In this document: piece after piece, positions 33,890 through 42,014 of the stretch
Layout: each line of letters starts with the position of its first letter
How positions within the stretch are numbered: position 1 is the stretch's first letter
Assembly: GCA_947452455.1 (NCBI GenBank)
Contig: CANGBX010000001.1
Coordinates: 434,001 to 498,000, forward strand
DNA length: 64,000 nucleotides
Direction: 5' to 3'
From: Beijerinckiaceae bacterium
GTDB taxonomy: Bacteria; Pseudomonadota; Alphaproteobacteria; Rhizobiales; Beijerinckiaceae
Notes under the pieces: generated by a model
The model's database searches: none
Told to the model about the DNA's origin: nothing
Seen by the model: only the letters and a program-made list of their open reading frames with translations
Program-made: the position numbers and the translations under genes

Positions 33890-36556
33890 TCAGACTCCCA
33901 AAGAGCGCTGGGCGATGTCGCGGACGTCTGCCGACAGGTCTTTCACGGCCGCGACCCGTTGCAGGGCGGCTTCCGCAAGGCCCCGGCGCCCGCTTTCCAA
34001 CGAGCGCCAGCTGCGGAAGGCAGCGAGCAGGCGGGCGGCGACCTGCGGATTTTTGGGGTCTACCGCCATGACCGTCTCGACCAGCAAATCATAGCCCGAT
34101 CCATCAGCCGCGTTGAAGCGGGTGAGGTTGCCCGTCGCAAAGGCGCCAATCAGCGAGCGCAGGCGATTGGGGTTTGTGATCGAGAAGGCATGATGGTTCA
34201 TGAGCCGCTTGATGCGCGCCAAAGTCGCTTCTTCCGGGATCATGGCTTGCAGGGCGAACCATTTGTCGATGACCAGCGGATCGCTGGCATGGGTGCGGAA
34301 GAAGGAATCGAGTGCCGCTTCGCGTGCATCACCTGGAATGAGAGCAAGCACATTCAGCGCGCCAATCTGGTCGGTCATATTATTGGCGGCACGGAATTGC
34401 GCGCTGGCCAATTGCGAGCCCTTGTTGGGCGCACCTGCTGCAAGCAGATCGAGCGCGGCATTGCGCAAGGCACGCCGGCCCGCACTTGCCGCATCGGGCG
34501 AATAGGCGTCAGTTGTTGTGAGCGCATGATAGACGCGCTCCAGATCATCAGCCAAAGCGCGGCCGATTTGTGCACGCAAAATCTTGCGCGCATAATGCAC
34601 CGCATCGGGATCGACATCTTGTCCGATTTCGCGGGCAAGATCGCTTTCGCTGGGCAAGATTATGGCTTGCGCGGTGAAGGCAGGATCTTTTTCATAAGAG
34701 GCGAGGACGGCGGCAAGCGCCTTGCCGATCTTATTCGCATCATCGGGCGTGCCGCCATGGCGCACGGCATCAACTGCGCGGATCATCCAGCGTGTGGCGC
34801 AAGTTTGCGCGGCCTGCCAGCGATTGAACATATCGCTGTCATGAGCGAGCAGGGTGAGAAGATCATCATCCGACAAGGGGCTGTCGAGATTGACGGGGGC
34901 CGAGAAGCCGCGCAGCAGGCTTGGCACCGGAGGCTGTGCAACCTTTTCAAAAATAATGCGGCGCGTGCTTTGCGTGATTTCAAAAACGCCGCGCTGTGTT
35001 TCGTCTGCGCGTGCACCGCCTTGCGCACCATCTGGTGGCGTGATCAAGGCAATGTCTGCACCGCTCTCATCCATCAAGCCGAGCGCGACGGGAATGACGA
35101 GAGGGTATTTCTCGCTCTGTCCATTGGTGGGCGCTGTTGATTGTTCAAAGTCGAGCGTTAGGCGCTGTACTGCAGCGTCATAATGGGAGGTGACTTTCAA
35201 GCGTGGTGTGCCGGCCTGCGTGTACCAGCGTTTGAATTGTGTCAGGTCGCGCTTGGAGGCGTCTTCAAAGCAAGCGAGGAAATCTTCCACCACAGCGGCC
35301 GTGCCGTCGCAGCGCTGGAAATAAAGATCCATGCCTTTGCGGAAAGCCTCTTTGCCAATGATGAGTTTCAGCATGCGGATGATTTCCGCGCCTTTCTCAT
35401 AGACAGTCGGCGTGTAGAAATTATTGATCTCGAGATAGGTCTCGGGCCGCACATTATGCGAGAGCGGGCCGGCATCTTCGGGGAATTGCGCAGCGCGCAA
35501 GGTGCGCACATCCATAATGCGTTTGACGGGGCGCGAGCGCTCATCTGAAGAAAATTCCTGATCACGGAAAACAGTCAGGCCTTCTTTGAGGCAGAGCTGG
35601 AACCAATCGCGGCAGGTGATACGATTGCCGGTCCAATTGTGGAAATATTCATGCGCAATCACGCCTTCAATATGGGCGTAATCTGTGTCGGTGGCTGTCT
35701 GGGGTAGAGCCAGCACATATTTGTCGTTGAAAATATTGAGGCCCTTGTTCTCCATCGCGCCCATGTTGAAATCGGACACGGCAACAATGTTGAACACATC
35801 AAGATCATATTCGCGCCCAAACGCTTTTTCATCCCAACGCATCGAGCGCTTGAGCGCATCCATCGCATAATCTGCGCGCATGTCTTTGCCATGCTCGACA
35901 TAAATGCCAAGCGTGACTTTGCGGCCTGATTGCGTGGTGAAGACATCTTCCACCAGCGCGAGATTGCCGCCAACGAGTGCGAAGAGATAGGCGGGCTTGG
36001 GCCAGGGATCATGCCAGATTGCATAGTGACGGTTGGTACCATCGACCGCGCCCGTCTCAGTGCAATTGCCATTGCCGAGCAGAATGGGGGCTTCATCGCG
36101 ATCAGCTTCGATGCGTGTTGTATAGATGGACAGCACATCGGGGCGATCAAGAAAGTAAGTGATGCGGCGGAAGCCCTCTGCTTCGCATTGCGTGCAATAG
36201 GCCGAGCCCGAGCGATAGAGGCCCATGAGTTTTGTATTGCTGGCCGGATCAAGTTCCGTGACCGTTACAAGCGTGAAAGCATCCGGCACGTGATCAATCT
36301 GTAAACGCTGCGGCGTGGCCATGCCGTCAAGCGCCAAGGCTTTGTCATTCAGCGTCACCGAGATGACATTCAACTCATCGCCATCGAGCACTAGTGGGGC
36401 GTCTTTGCGGCCTTGCGGATTGCGCCGAATGGCGAGTGTGGCAGTGACGCGTGTCTGTGCTCCGGCGAGCTGCACATCGAGTTGCACAGTGTCGATCAAA
36501 AAGTCCGGTGCGCGGTAATCGGCAAGGCGAACGGGCTGGGCAATATCGGTGCGCAT
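33890..36556 (-). CDS. pepN: Aminopeptidase N (M1 zinc metallopeptidase)
   Basis: The product is 888 residues, the usual length for bacterial PepN. The exopeptidase motif is GAMENKGLNIFN, and zinc ligands sit in HEYFHNWTGNRITCRDWFQL (about residue 300) with the downstream KEGLTVFRDQEF Glu. The N-terminal beta domain (ADYRAPDFLIDTVQLDVQL) and the C-terminal helical domain with TRFNAADGSGYDLLVE and NPQVAARLLAAF are complete. It is a cytoplasmic enzyme that removes N-terminal residues from peptides. There is no signal peptide. Confidence 0.96.
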   Translation of the reverse strand: MRTDIAQPVRLADYRAPDFLIDTVQLDVQLAGAQTRVTATLAIRRNPQGRKDAPLVLDGDELNVISVTLNDKALALDGMATPQRLQIDHVPDAFTLVTVTELDPASNTKLMGLYRSGSAYCTQCEAEGFRRITYFLDRPDVLSIYTTRIEADRDEAPILLGNGNCTETGAVDGTNRHYAIWHDPWPKPAYLFALVGGNLALVEDVFTTQSGRKVTLGIYVEHGKDMRADYAMDALKRSMRWDEKAFGREYDLDVFNIVAVSDFNMGAMENKGLNIFNDKYVLALPQTATDTDYAHIEGVIAHEYFHNWTGNRITCRDWFQLCLKEGLTVFRDQEFSSDERSRPVKRIMDVRTLRAAQFPEDAGPLSHNVRPETYLEINNFYTPTVYEKGAEIIRMLKLIIGKEAFRKGMDLYFQRCDGTAAVVEDFLACFEDASKRDLTQFKRWYTQAGTPRLKVTSHYDAAVQRLTLDFEQSTAPTNGQSEKYPLVIPVALGLMDESGADIALITPPDGAQGGARADETQRGVFEITQSTRRIIFEKVAQPPVPSLLRGFSAPVNLDSPLSDDDLLTLLAHDSDMFNRWQAAQTCATRWMIRAVDAVRHGGTPDDANKIGKALAAVLASYEKDPAFTAQAIILPSESDLAREIGQDVDPDAVHYARKILRAQIGRALADDLERVYHALTTTDAYSPDAASAGRRALRNAALDLLAAGAPNKGSQLASAQFRAANNMTDQIGALNVLALIPGDAREAALDSFFRTHASDPLVIDKWFALQAMIPEEATLARIKRLMNHHAFSITNPNRLRSLIGAFATGNLTRFNAADGSGYDLLVETVMAVDPKNPQVAARLLAAFRSWRSLESGRRGLAEAALQRVAAVKDLSADVRDIAQRSLGV

Positions 36557-36634
36557 AGGGCTTTTGTTCCGGGGTCTGTTATGGACGCGGAGAATAGCCT
36601 TCAGCGGGCCTCAGGTCAGCTCTTTTTGTACCAG

Positions 36635-38038
36635 TCAGATTGGCAGGGGGTCTGCATGGCCTACCACACGCACAATGCCGGGCACGCGGGCGCGCAAATG
36701 GCGGTCCAGGCTGTCTACAGCCTCGTGAACGGCATGGACGGTGAGTGCCGCATCGACACGGCAATGATAATTGACGACCGTGCCCGAGGCTGTGCGGCGC
36801 GCGCGCACGAAATGCACATCTTCCAGAACACCATCTTTGGCTGCACCCGTGACCAGCACGCGTTTGATCTCGGCGGTGGCTTCGGCCGCGAGATCTTCGC
36901 CTGCGAGTTCTTGCGATTCCAGCGGTTCAATATGAGTTTCGATTTCCACTTCCGCGCCGATTTCATTTGAAATGGCGGTCTCAAATTCGCTGGCTATGTC
37001 ATGGGCTGCGCCATGTGACATTTGCGCGTCGAGTTCGAGATCGAGGCTGATGGCAATCTGGCCGCCGACACGCTGGATGGTGATGTGGTGCACGGCAAGG
37101 CGGCGGCGCGCGGCAATGAGCAGAACACGCTCCAGCAAGCTCTCGTCATCCAGAGCGCGAGGATTGGCGGCAATGGTGAGTTCTACTTCAGGCATATCCT
37201 TCGCAACAGCTTCCAGAATGGCCTGTTTCACTTGCGCGACTTTTTCGAGCGGCATGGTGCGCGCCACGGCGACAGATATTTCGCCAATCACTTGCGGGCC
37301 TGCGGGGCGCAGGCGCAGCACTTCAATGTCCACCACACCCGGAATGGCTTCTACCGTCTGGCGCAGGCGCTCGGAGAGGCCCGCGGGGGCCGCATCAACA
37401 AGAGTATCAATTGTGCGGCGCCCGAGTTTCCAGCCAGCAATCGCAATGAAGAGTGACACGCCCATAGCGGCCAGCGTGTCACCTTGTTTGAACCCATATT
37501 CGGTTGCCACAAGGCCGATCAGCACCAAGGTCGAGGCCACAAGATCTGAAGAGAAGTGCAAAGCATCGGCTGCCAGAGCATCACTCTTGGTGCGTTTGGC
37601 AATGGCGCTCAACGAACGCCAGCGGACAAAATCCACGACGATAGAAATAACCAGCACGCCGAAGGTCAGCCAATTGGCATCAACTGCGCCGGGGTCTTTG
37701 GTGGCGAGGCGGTGGATGGCTTCATAAAGCACGCCAGCGGCCAGAACCATGAGCAGGCCGGTCTCGGCAAGCGCCGCAACGGCTTCAATCTTGCCATGAC
37801 CATATTGATGTTCATCGTCGGCTGGTTTGTCGGCCGCGCGCACGGCGAAATAAGTGAGGATGGTGGCGCCCGTATCGAGCAAGCCGTGGGCTGCTTCCGA
37901 CATCAAGGCGAGCGAACCCGACAGAAGCCCCGCCACTAGCTTGCCAATCGTCAGCAAGCCGCTCGCAAAAATCGACGCGAGTGCGGCGGTGCGTTTGAGC
38001 TCTGAGTCTTCAGCTTTGGTGTGGGCGGCGCTCATCAT
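36635..38038 (-). CDS. Cation diffusion facilitator with three tandem cytoplasmic domains (zinc-type)
   Basis: From ATG 38038 the product is 467 residues; an ATG at 38098 would add 20 polar residues. Six membrane helices occupy about residues 15-200. Metal-site ligands are HxxxD in SEAAHGLLDTG and HxxxD in LHFSSDLVAS, the pattern of zinc exporters. The standard dimerisation domain (about 205-290, RLRPAGPQVIGEISVAVART) is followed by two more similar-looking ferredoxin-like segments: VHHITIQRVGGQIAISLDLE with HGAAHDIASEFE, then VHFVRARRTASGTVVNYHC with TVHAVHEAVDSLDRHL. Typical CDF proteins have ~300 residues and one such domain, so the C-terminal extension is unusual. Confidence 0.85.
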   Translation of the reverse strand: MMSAAHTKAEDSELKRTAALASIFASGLLTIGKLVAGLLSGSLALMSEAAHGLLDTGATILTYFAVRAADKPADDEHQYGHGKIEAVAALAETGLLMVLAAGVLYEAIHRLATKDPGAVDANWLTFGVLVISIVVDFVRWRSLSAIAKRTKSDALAADALHFSSDLVASTLVLIGLVATEYGFKQGDTLAAMGVSLFIAIAGWKLGRRTIDTLVDAAPAGLSERLRQTVEAIPGVVDIEVLRLRPAGPQVIGEISVAVARTMPLEKVAQVKQAILEAVAKDMPEVELTIAANPRALDDESLLERVLLIAARRRLAVHHITIQRVGGQIAISLDLELDAQMSHGAAHDIASEFETAISNEIGAEVEIETHIEPLESQELAGEDLAAEATAEIKRVLVTGAAKDGVLEDVHFVRARRTASGTVVNYHCRVDAALTVHAVHEAVDSLDRHLRARVPGIVRVVGHADPLPI

Positions 38039-38176
38039 GTGTCTCGATTCGGGGCGCTGGTCCTTAATGCTATTGTGTCCTAGCGGATCGTGCGCCATTT
38101 GGCCAGAAAGGTGCTGGAAAGAAGCTTTGGAAGGCCTATATGTCAGTCTAGTGACTTAAGGTGGAGCTTTCTTCCG

Positions 38177-38620
38177 ATGATGGAATATCTGCACACAATG
38201 GTTCGCGTGACCGATCTTGAGGCCTCGCTGGATTTTTATTGCAAGACATTCGGCCTGAAAGAAATGCGCCGTGTGGAGAATGAGAAAGGCCGCTTCACGC
38301 TGGTCTTTCTGGCGGCACCCGGTGATGAAGAGCGTGCGCGTGACAGCAAAGCGCCGCTGGTGGAGCTCACTTACAATTGGGATCCGGAGGACTATACGGG
38401 CGGGCGCAATTTCGGCCATCTCGCCTATCGCGTCGACAATATTTACGAGACGTGCCAGCGCTTGATGGATGCAGGTGTGACGATCAACCGCCCGCCGCGC
38501 GATGGCTATATGGCTTTCATCCGCTCACCCGACAATATTTCCATCGAGTTGTTGCAGCGTGGTGAACCGCTCGCACCAGCCGAGCCTTGGGCTTCAATGC
38601 CAAATACGGGCGTTTGGTAA
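38177..38620 (+). CDS. gloA: Lactoylglutathione lyase (glyoxalase I)
   Basis: The product is 147 residues from ATG 38177, with ggtggag upstream. All four metal ligands expected from GloA structures are present: His6 (YLHTMVRV), Glu63 (LVELTYNWD), His81 (FGHLAYRVD) and Glu124 (ISIELLQR). The enzyme isomerises the methylglyoxal-glutathione adduct to S-lactoylglutathione in the cytoplasm. It is divergent from the cation exporter gene and convergent with the GlcG/HbpS-like gene, with a hairpin between. Confidence 0.93.
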   Translation: MMEYLHTMVRVTDLEASLDFYCKTFGLKEMRRVENEKGRFTLVFLAAPGDEERARDSKAPLVELTYNWDPEDYTGGRNFGHLAYRVDNIYETCQRLMDAGVTINRPPRDGYMAFIRSPDNISIELLQRGEPLAPAEPWASMPNTGVW

Positions 38621-38635
38621 TTCTAGAGAAGATCA

Positions 38636-38661
38636 GCGCCGCCCCGATGAAGGGGCGGCGC
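38636..38661. terminator. Bidirectional hairpin terminator candidate between gloA and the GlcG-like gene
   Basis: A perfect 10-base GC stem (gcgccgcccc / ggggcggcgc) with a 6-base loop fills the 49-base gap between the convergent stops. On the plus side it is followed by agaaagtttt, a weak U-tract. Position and stability suit a terminator for both genes. Confidence 0.65.
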
Positions 38662-38669
38662 AGAAAGTT

Positions 38670-39101
38670 TTAGCCAGCGTCGGCGACAAGGCCTGCCGCT
38701 TCAATGCCGGCGATGCCGGCCAGTTCATCATTGTCGGATGTGTCACCCGACACGCCGACGGCGCCCAGAACTTCGCCATCCTTATTGCGGATCAGCACAC
38801 CGCCGGGCACGGGCATCAGGCCCATTTCGGCGAGTGGTGTTGCACCAGCCACGAAAGCAGGACGGTCGGCTGCAAGGCCCATCAATTTGCGGGTGCCCAT
38901 GCCCATGTTGATAGCGCCGCTGGCTTTTGCGAAAGCCACTTTCCAGCGCATGAGCGTGGACTTGTCTTCAATGGCCGAGGCCTTCAGCGCGCCGCGCGCA
39001 TCGACAATGATAATGCCGAGCGGCGAGAATTTCTTGGAATGGGCGAAAGCCAGCGCCGCTGTGATGATCTTCTGGGCGGCTTCGAGCGTGAGCGTATTCA
39101 T
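38670..39101 (-). CDS. GlcG/HbpS-like small protein (DUF336)
   Basis: The product is 143 residues and complete for the family. Typical sequence: LTLEAAQKIITAALAFAH at the N-terminus, IIIVDARGALKASAIED, KVAFAKASGAINMG, and PVPGGVLIRNKDGEVLGAVGVSGDTSDNDE with the AGIAGIEAAGL C-terminus. Members include haem-binding HbpS and GlcG of the glycolate cluster. Function here is not known. It lies next to, and divergent from, a class II aldolase gene. Confidence 0.85.
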   Translation of the reverse strand: MNTLTLEAAQKIITAALAFAHSKKFSPLGIIIVDARGALKASAIEDKSTLMRWKVAFAKASGAINMGMGTRKLMGLAADRPAFVAGATPLAEMGLMPVPGGVLIRNKDGEVLGAVGVSGDTSDNDELAGIAGIEAAGLVADAG

Positions 39102-39167
39102 GCTATCCTCCGGTCAAGTTTATGGCCCTGTCTGACAAGAGTGAGCGGGCAGGTCAAGGAAGGTCTG

Positions 39168-39839
39168 ATGCAAATCCTGAAACAAGTCTCGCAACAAGTC
39201 CACGTTATCCGCGCTGCGATGGTGGCCGCCTGTCAGGAGATGAACCGGACGGGGCTCAATCAGGGCACATCGGGCAATCTTTCGGTGCGTGTGGATGGGT
39301 CCATGCTGATCACGCCGACCGCCACGGCTTATGACCAGCTTGCGCCTGACATGATGGCCACTGTTCGGATCGGCGATGAGGAGGGGCGTTTTGCGGGCCC
39401 CCGTGCGCCGTCGAGTGAATGGCGTTTTCACCGCGATATTTATCGCGCGCGGGCCGATGTGGGGGCGATTGTTCATGCGCATGCGCCTTATGCGACGGCG
39501 CTATCCATGTTGCGCAAAAATCTGCCTGCCGCTCATTATATGATCGCGGCATTCAACACGCATGACATCATGTGCACGGATTATGCGCCTTATGGCACAG
39601 CGGAATTATCAGCGCTGGCTGTTGCCGGTTTGGGGGATGCGCATGGCGTGCTCTTGGGCTCGCATGGCATGATTGTCGTGGGCGAGACGCTGGAGCGCGC
39701 GATGTGGCGCGCGCATGAGCTCGAAACTCTGATACGCCAATATATGCTCGCCTGTCAGATCGGCGAGCCGGTGATTTTGCCCAAGCAAGAGATCGACGCG
39801 CTGATCCCGCGCTTTGCGGCTTATGGGGTGACGACTTAA
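39168..39839 (+). CDS. Class II aldolase/adducin family protein (fuculose-phosphate aldolase-like)
   Basis: The start is ATG 39168, preceded by aaggaagg; the product is 223 residues. The zinc site is intact: HAH at residues 103-105 (VHAHAPYAT) with a third His later (AMWRAHELETL). The catalytic Glu is in SSEWRFHRDIY (residue ~84). The phosphate-binding start is GTSGNLSVRV and GSHGMIVVGETLE is conserved. Such enzymes cleave or epimerise sugar phosphates or decarboxylate related acids. The substrate is not determined by sequence or neighbours. Confidence 0.88.
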   Translation: MQILKQVSQQVHVIRAAMVAACQEMNRTGLNQGTSGNLSVRVDGSMLITPTATAYDQLAPDMMATVRIGDEEGRFAGPRAPSSEWRFHRDIYRARADVGAIVHAHAPYATALSMLRKNLPAAHYMIAAFNTHDIMCTDYAPYGTAELSALAVAGLGDAHGVLLGSHGMIVVGETLERAMWRAHELETLIRQYMLACQIGEPVILPKQEIDALIPRFAAYGVTT

Positions 39840-39840
39840 G

Positions 39841-39946
39841 CCGTCATTGCGAGGAGGCCGTAGGCCGACGTGGCAATCCAGTGCGCCTATCTTCGCAGCT
39901 ATTGCGCTATGGATTGCCGCGTCGCTTCGCTCCTCGCAATGACGGG
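39841..39946. repeat. Dispersed-type palindromic repeat filling a convergent intergenic gap
   Basis: The outer arms are perfect: ccgtcattgcgagga (39841-39855) pairs with tcctcgcaatgacgg (39931-39945). Inner arms tggcaatcca (39871-39880) and tggattgcc (39910-39918) also pair. It occupies nearly all of the space between the aldolase stop (39839) and the pcaB stop (39948). The gtcattgcgaggag / tggcaatcca words are the hallmark of a repeat family common between genes in Hyphomicrobiales such as Bradyrhizobium. Confidence 0.8.
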
Positions 39947-39947
39947 C

Positions 39948-41333
39948 TTACTTTTTCCAACTCGCCAGCGCGCTCTCGATAAAGTCTTGCGTGGCGCCGA
40001 GCTGGTTGAGGGGGTCGAGAATTTTGTCGATCTCACTCGCGCTCAGGGCTTTTGCAGATGGATCGGCTTTCACCACCTCTGCCAGACTCCTGCCAGATGC
40101 ACTCACCTCGCGCGCAGCTTTTTCAACCAGTGCGAAAGCTTCTGCACGGCCCAGATGCGGGGCCAGTGCGAGGGAGAGCATTTCTGTCATCGGCAGGCCA
40201 TGCAGCGCGTCGAAGTTTTCGCGCATCCGCTGCGCATCGACATTCAATCCCTCGAGTGTGTCAGCCATATTGGCCAGCGCACCCGCGCAGCATTTGACGA
40301 GTTCTGGAAGCGCGCCCCATTCGCTTTGCCAGCCGCCCAGCGCGCGCTCATGTTCTTGCACCATGCCTGACAAAAGCGTGGCCATCAGGCCCGGTGTGCG
40401 CAGAGACGCAGAGACGGTGAGCATGCAACGCACAGGATTGCGCTTGTGCGGCATGGCTGACGAGCCACCGCGTCCCGCTTCTGCGGGCTCGAATGTTTCG
40501 CCGATTTCAAATTGCATCATCAGCGCGATATCGCGCGCGATTTTTCCAGCCAGACCCGTGGCAATGGCACATTCGCTGGCAAGCGCAATCAGTGCCCCGC
40601 GGCGCGTGTGCCATGGCAGGGGCGTTCCCTCAACGCGCGCATGGCGTGCGGGCTCATAAGCATTCAGTGCCGCAAGCCGTTTGAAGAGATGGCGCGTGGT
40701 GGCCGCACCATGAGTTCCGAGCGAGCCGAGCGTGCCAGCCGCGCCGCCCAATTGCGCGACCAAGGCTTCCTGCGCGCGGGCGCGCAAACGGGCGCGTGAT
40801 TCCGATGCGGCCAAAAGCCATTGCGCGGCTTTCAAGCCGAAAGTGATGGGCGTGGCAGGCTGCATCAAAGTGCGGCCCAGCATGGCGCTCTTGGCGTGGG
40901 TGCGGGCAAGCTTGGCTGCGGCCTCCGCAAGGCGCGTCAGATCCTTGTCGATCAGAACAAGCGCTTCGCCCAGTTGCAGGACAAGCGCGCTGTCGATGAC
41001 ATCCTGGCTGGTGGCACCAAAATGGACGCTTGTGGCCGCCGCACCATCCTTGGCCCGCACCTCGGCTGTGAGCTGCTTCACAAAGGGAATGGCCAGAGTG
41101 CCGCCCAAAAGGGCCTCGGCGAAAAGGGCGGGCTCATCAAAGGAGAGGCCTGCGGCGACCGTTGAAATGGTCTCGGCCACTTTCTTGTCGATCAGGCCGG
41201 CATCGGCCTGCGCCTGTGCCAACGCGCCCTCGAAAGTCGCCATATGGCGCAAGAGCCTGCCATCAGACAGGATTTCGGCCATTTCCGGAGTGGTGGAATA
41301 AGTGTCGTTCAAGGTTCCCATAAAATCAGCCAT
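39948..41333 (-). CDS. pcaB: 3-carboxy-cis,cis-muconate cycloisomerase
   Basis: The product is 461 residues of the fumarase/aspartase superfamily. The signature GSSAMPHKRNPVRC, the FGATSQDVIDSA segment and the LMQPATPITFG region match the PcaB branch. The GAAGTLGSLGTHG stretch and EWGALPELVKCCAGAL near the C-terminus also fit. It converts carboxymuconate to a lactone in the protocatechuate branch of the beta-ketoadipate pathway. No other pca gene is adjacent. It could supply aromatic degradation together with the dioxygenase-like genes at the start of the window, but that link is inference. Confidence 0.85.
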   Translation of the reverse strand: MADFMGTLNDTYSTTPEMAEILSDGRLLRHMATFEGALAQAQADAGLIDKKVAETISTVAAGLSFDEPALFAEALLGGTLAIPFVKQLTAEVRAKDGAAATSVHFGATSQDVIDSALVLQLGEALVLIDKDLTRLAEAAAKLARTHAKSAMLGRTLMQPATPITFGLKAAQWLLAASESRARLRARAQEALVAQLGGAAGTLGSLGTHGAATTRHLFKRLAALNAYEPARHARVEGTPLPWHTRRGALIALASECAIATGLAGKIARDIALMMQFEIGETFEPAEAGRGGSSAMPHKRNPVRCMLTVSASLRTPGLMATLLSGMVQEHERALGGWQSEWGALPELVKCCAGALANMADTLEGLNVDAQRMRENFDALHGLPMTEMLSLALAPHLGRAEAFALVEKAAREVSASGRSLAEVVKADPSAKALSASEIDKILDPLNQLGATQDFIESALASWKK

Positions 41334-41452
41334 AGCAATATTTTTCCCCGACGTAATCGACTATTCTTATGTCCATAAATCAAGGAACCCGATGGGTGCC
41401 CCGTGGATTGGGCTAGATCCCCCGAAAGGGTCGCCGCAGGGAGAGAGCCAAT

Positions 41453-41782
41453 ATGGACCGTCGTTTTTTCCTCAAATCCGTCCTCAGCCTTGCAGGCGCA
41501 GGTGCCGCCGCCGCCCTTTTGATCCCCGAGGCTCAGGCGCTCCCTTTGTTGGAGGAGTTCCAGACCCTGGATGCCACAGGCGCCAATCCGCTGATGGTCA
41601 GCGAATCTGATCTGCCTGCGCAAGGTTCTTCCGAGGCGCAATATTACTACAGCCAGCAGCCCCGATACTATCGCCGTCGTCGTCGGCGCGTTTACAGACC
41701 TCTGCCGCCGCCTCGCGTGCGGCGCTGCTGGACATTCTATGATCGTTGGGGTCGTTTGATGCGCCGCTGCCGGTGGGTCTGA
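41453..41782 (+). CDS. Small Tat-exported Arg/Tyr/Pro-rich protein of unknown function
   Basis: The product is 109 residues. The N-terminus DRRFFLKS plus a hydrophobic Ala-rich stretch is a twin-arginine signal peptide, likely cleaved near AQA (residue ~29). The mature protein is short: an acidic/neutral half (PLLEEFQTLDATGANPL) followed by a very basic Tyr/Arg-rich half with YYRRRRRRVYRPLPPP and RRCWTFYDRWGRLMRRC. Two Cys remain. I do not recognise a family of known function; similar small basic exported proteins occur in Hyphomicrobiales. Export by Tat suggests folding before transport. Confidence 0.7.
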   Translation: MDRRFFLKSVLSLAGAGAAAALLIPEAQALPLLEEFQTLDATGANPLMVSESDLPAQGSSEAQYYYSQQPRYYRRRRRRVYRPLPPPRVRRCWTFYDRWGRLMRRCRWV

Positions 41783-42014
41783 GGCAGGTTGACGCAAGAC
41801 CTTTGTCGTATACGGGCGCTGATGGCGAAATCAGCGCCTTTTTCATGAGCTTTTCTTGGGTTTTTGCACATCTTCGACTTTCGTCGGCAAACCATAATCG
41901 GGTCATCGGTTGACTTATATCAATGCTCTTCATGTCTCGAAGCTTGAGTGTCGCGCTGTGACGTAAAGCGCGCGGCCAGAACGAGTCGCGCCAAATCCAT
42001 CCGGGGCACTCAAG
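41783..42014 (+). promoter_or_regulatory. Upstream regulatory region of the ccoNOQP operon
   Basis: This 232-base gap precedes ccoN and contains the FNR/FixK box at 41910-41923. A short inverted-repeat-like stretch (tcagcgcc / ggcgctga) near 41806-41840 may end transcription of the preceding small gene. If the FNR box sits at the usual -41.5, transcription would start near 41958. I saw no gene in it. Confidence 0.5.
41910..41923. promoter_or_regulatory. FNR/FixK anaerobox upstream of ccoN
   Basis: The sequence TTGAC-TTAT-ATCAA matches the FNR/FixK consensus TTGAT-N4-ATCAA at 9 of 10 positions. Its centre lies about 98 bases before the chosen ccoN start. cbb3 operons are classically activated by FixK/FnrL under low oxygen, so this site very likely controls the operon. 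Confidence 0.8.

Noticed and set aside
33812-35140. 442-codon plus-strand frame
   Set aside because: Antisense to pepN, which is a certain gene; the frame has no signature.
38502-39167. Upstream extension of the class II aldolase frame
   Set aside because: It would overlap gloA and run antisense to the GlcG/HbpS-like gene; ATG 39168 has a proper site and matches the family N-terminus.
39841-39946. tRNA or attachment site in the palindromic gap
   Set aside because: The fold is a long simple cruciform without a cloverleaf, T-loop or CCA-type end.
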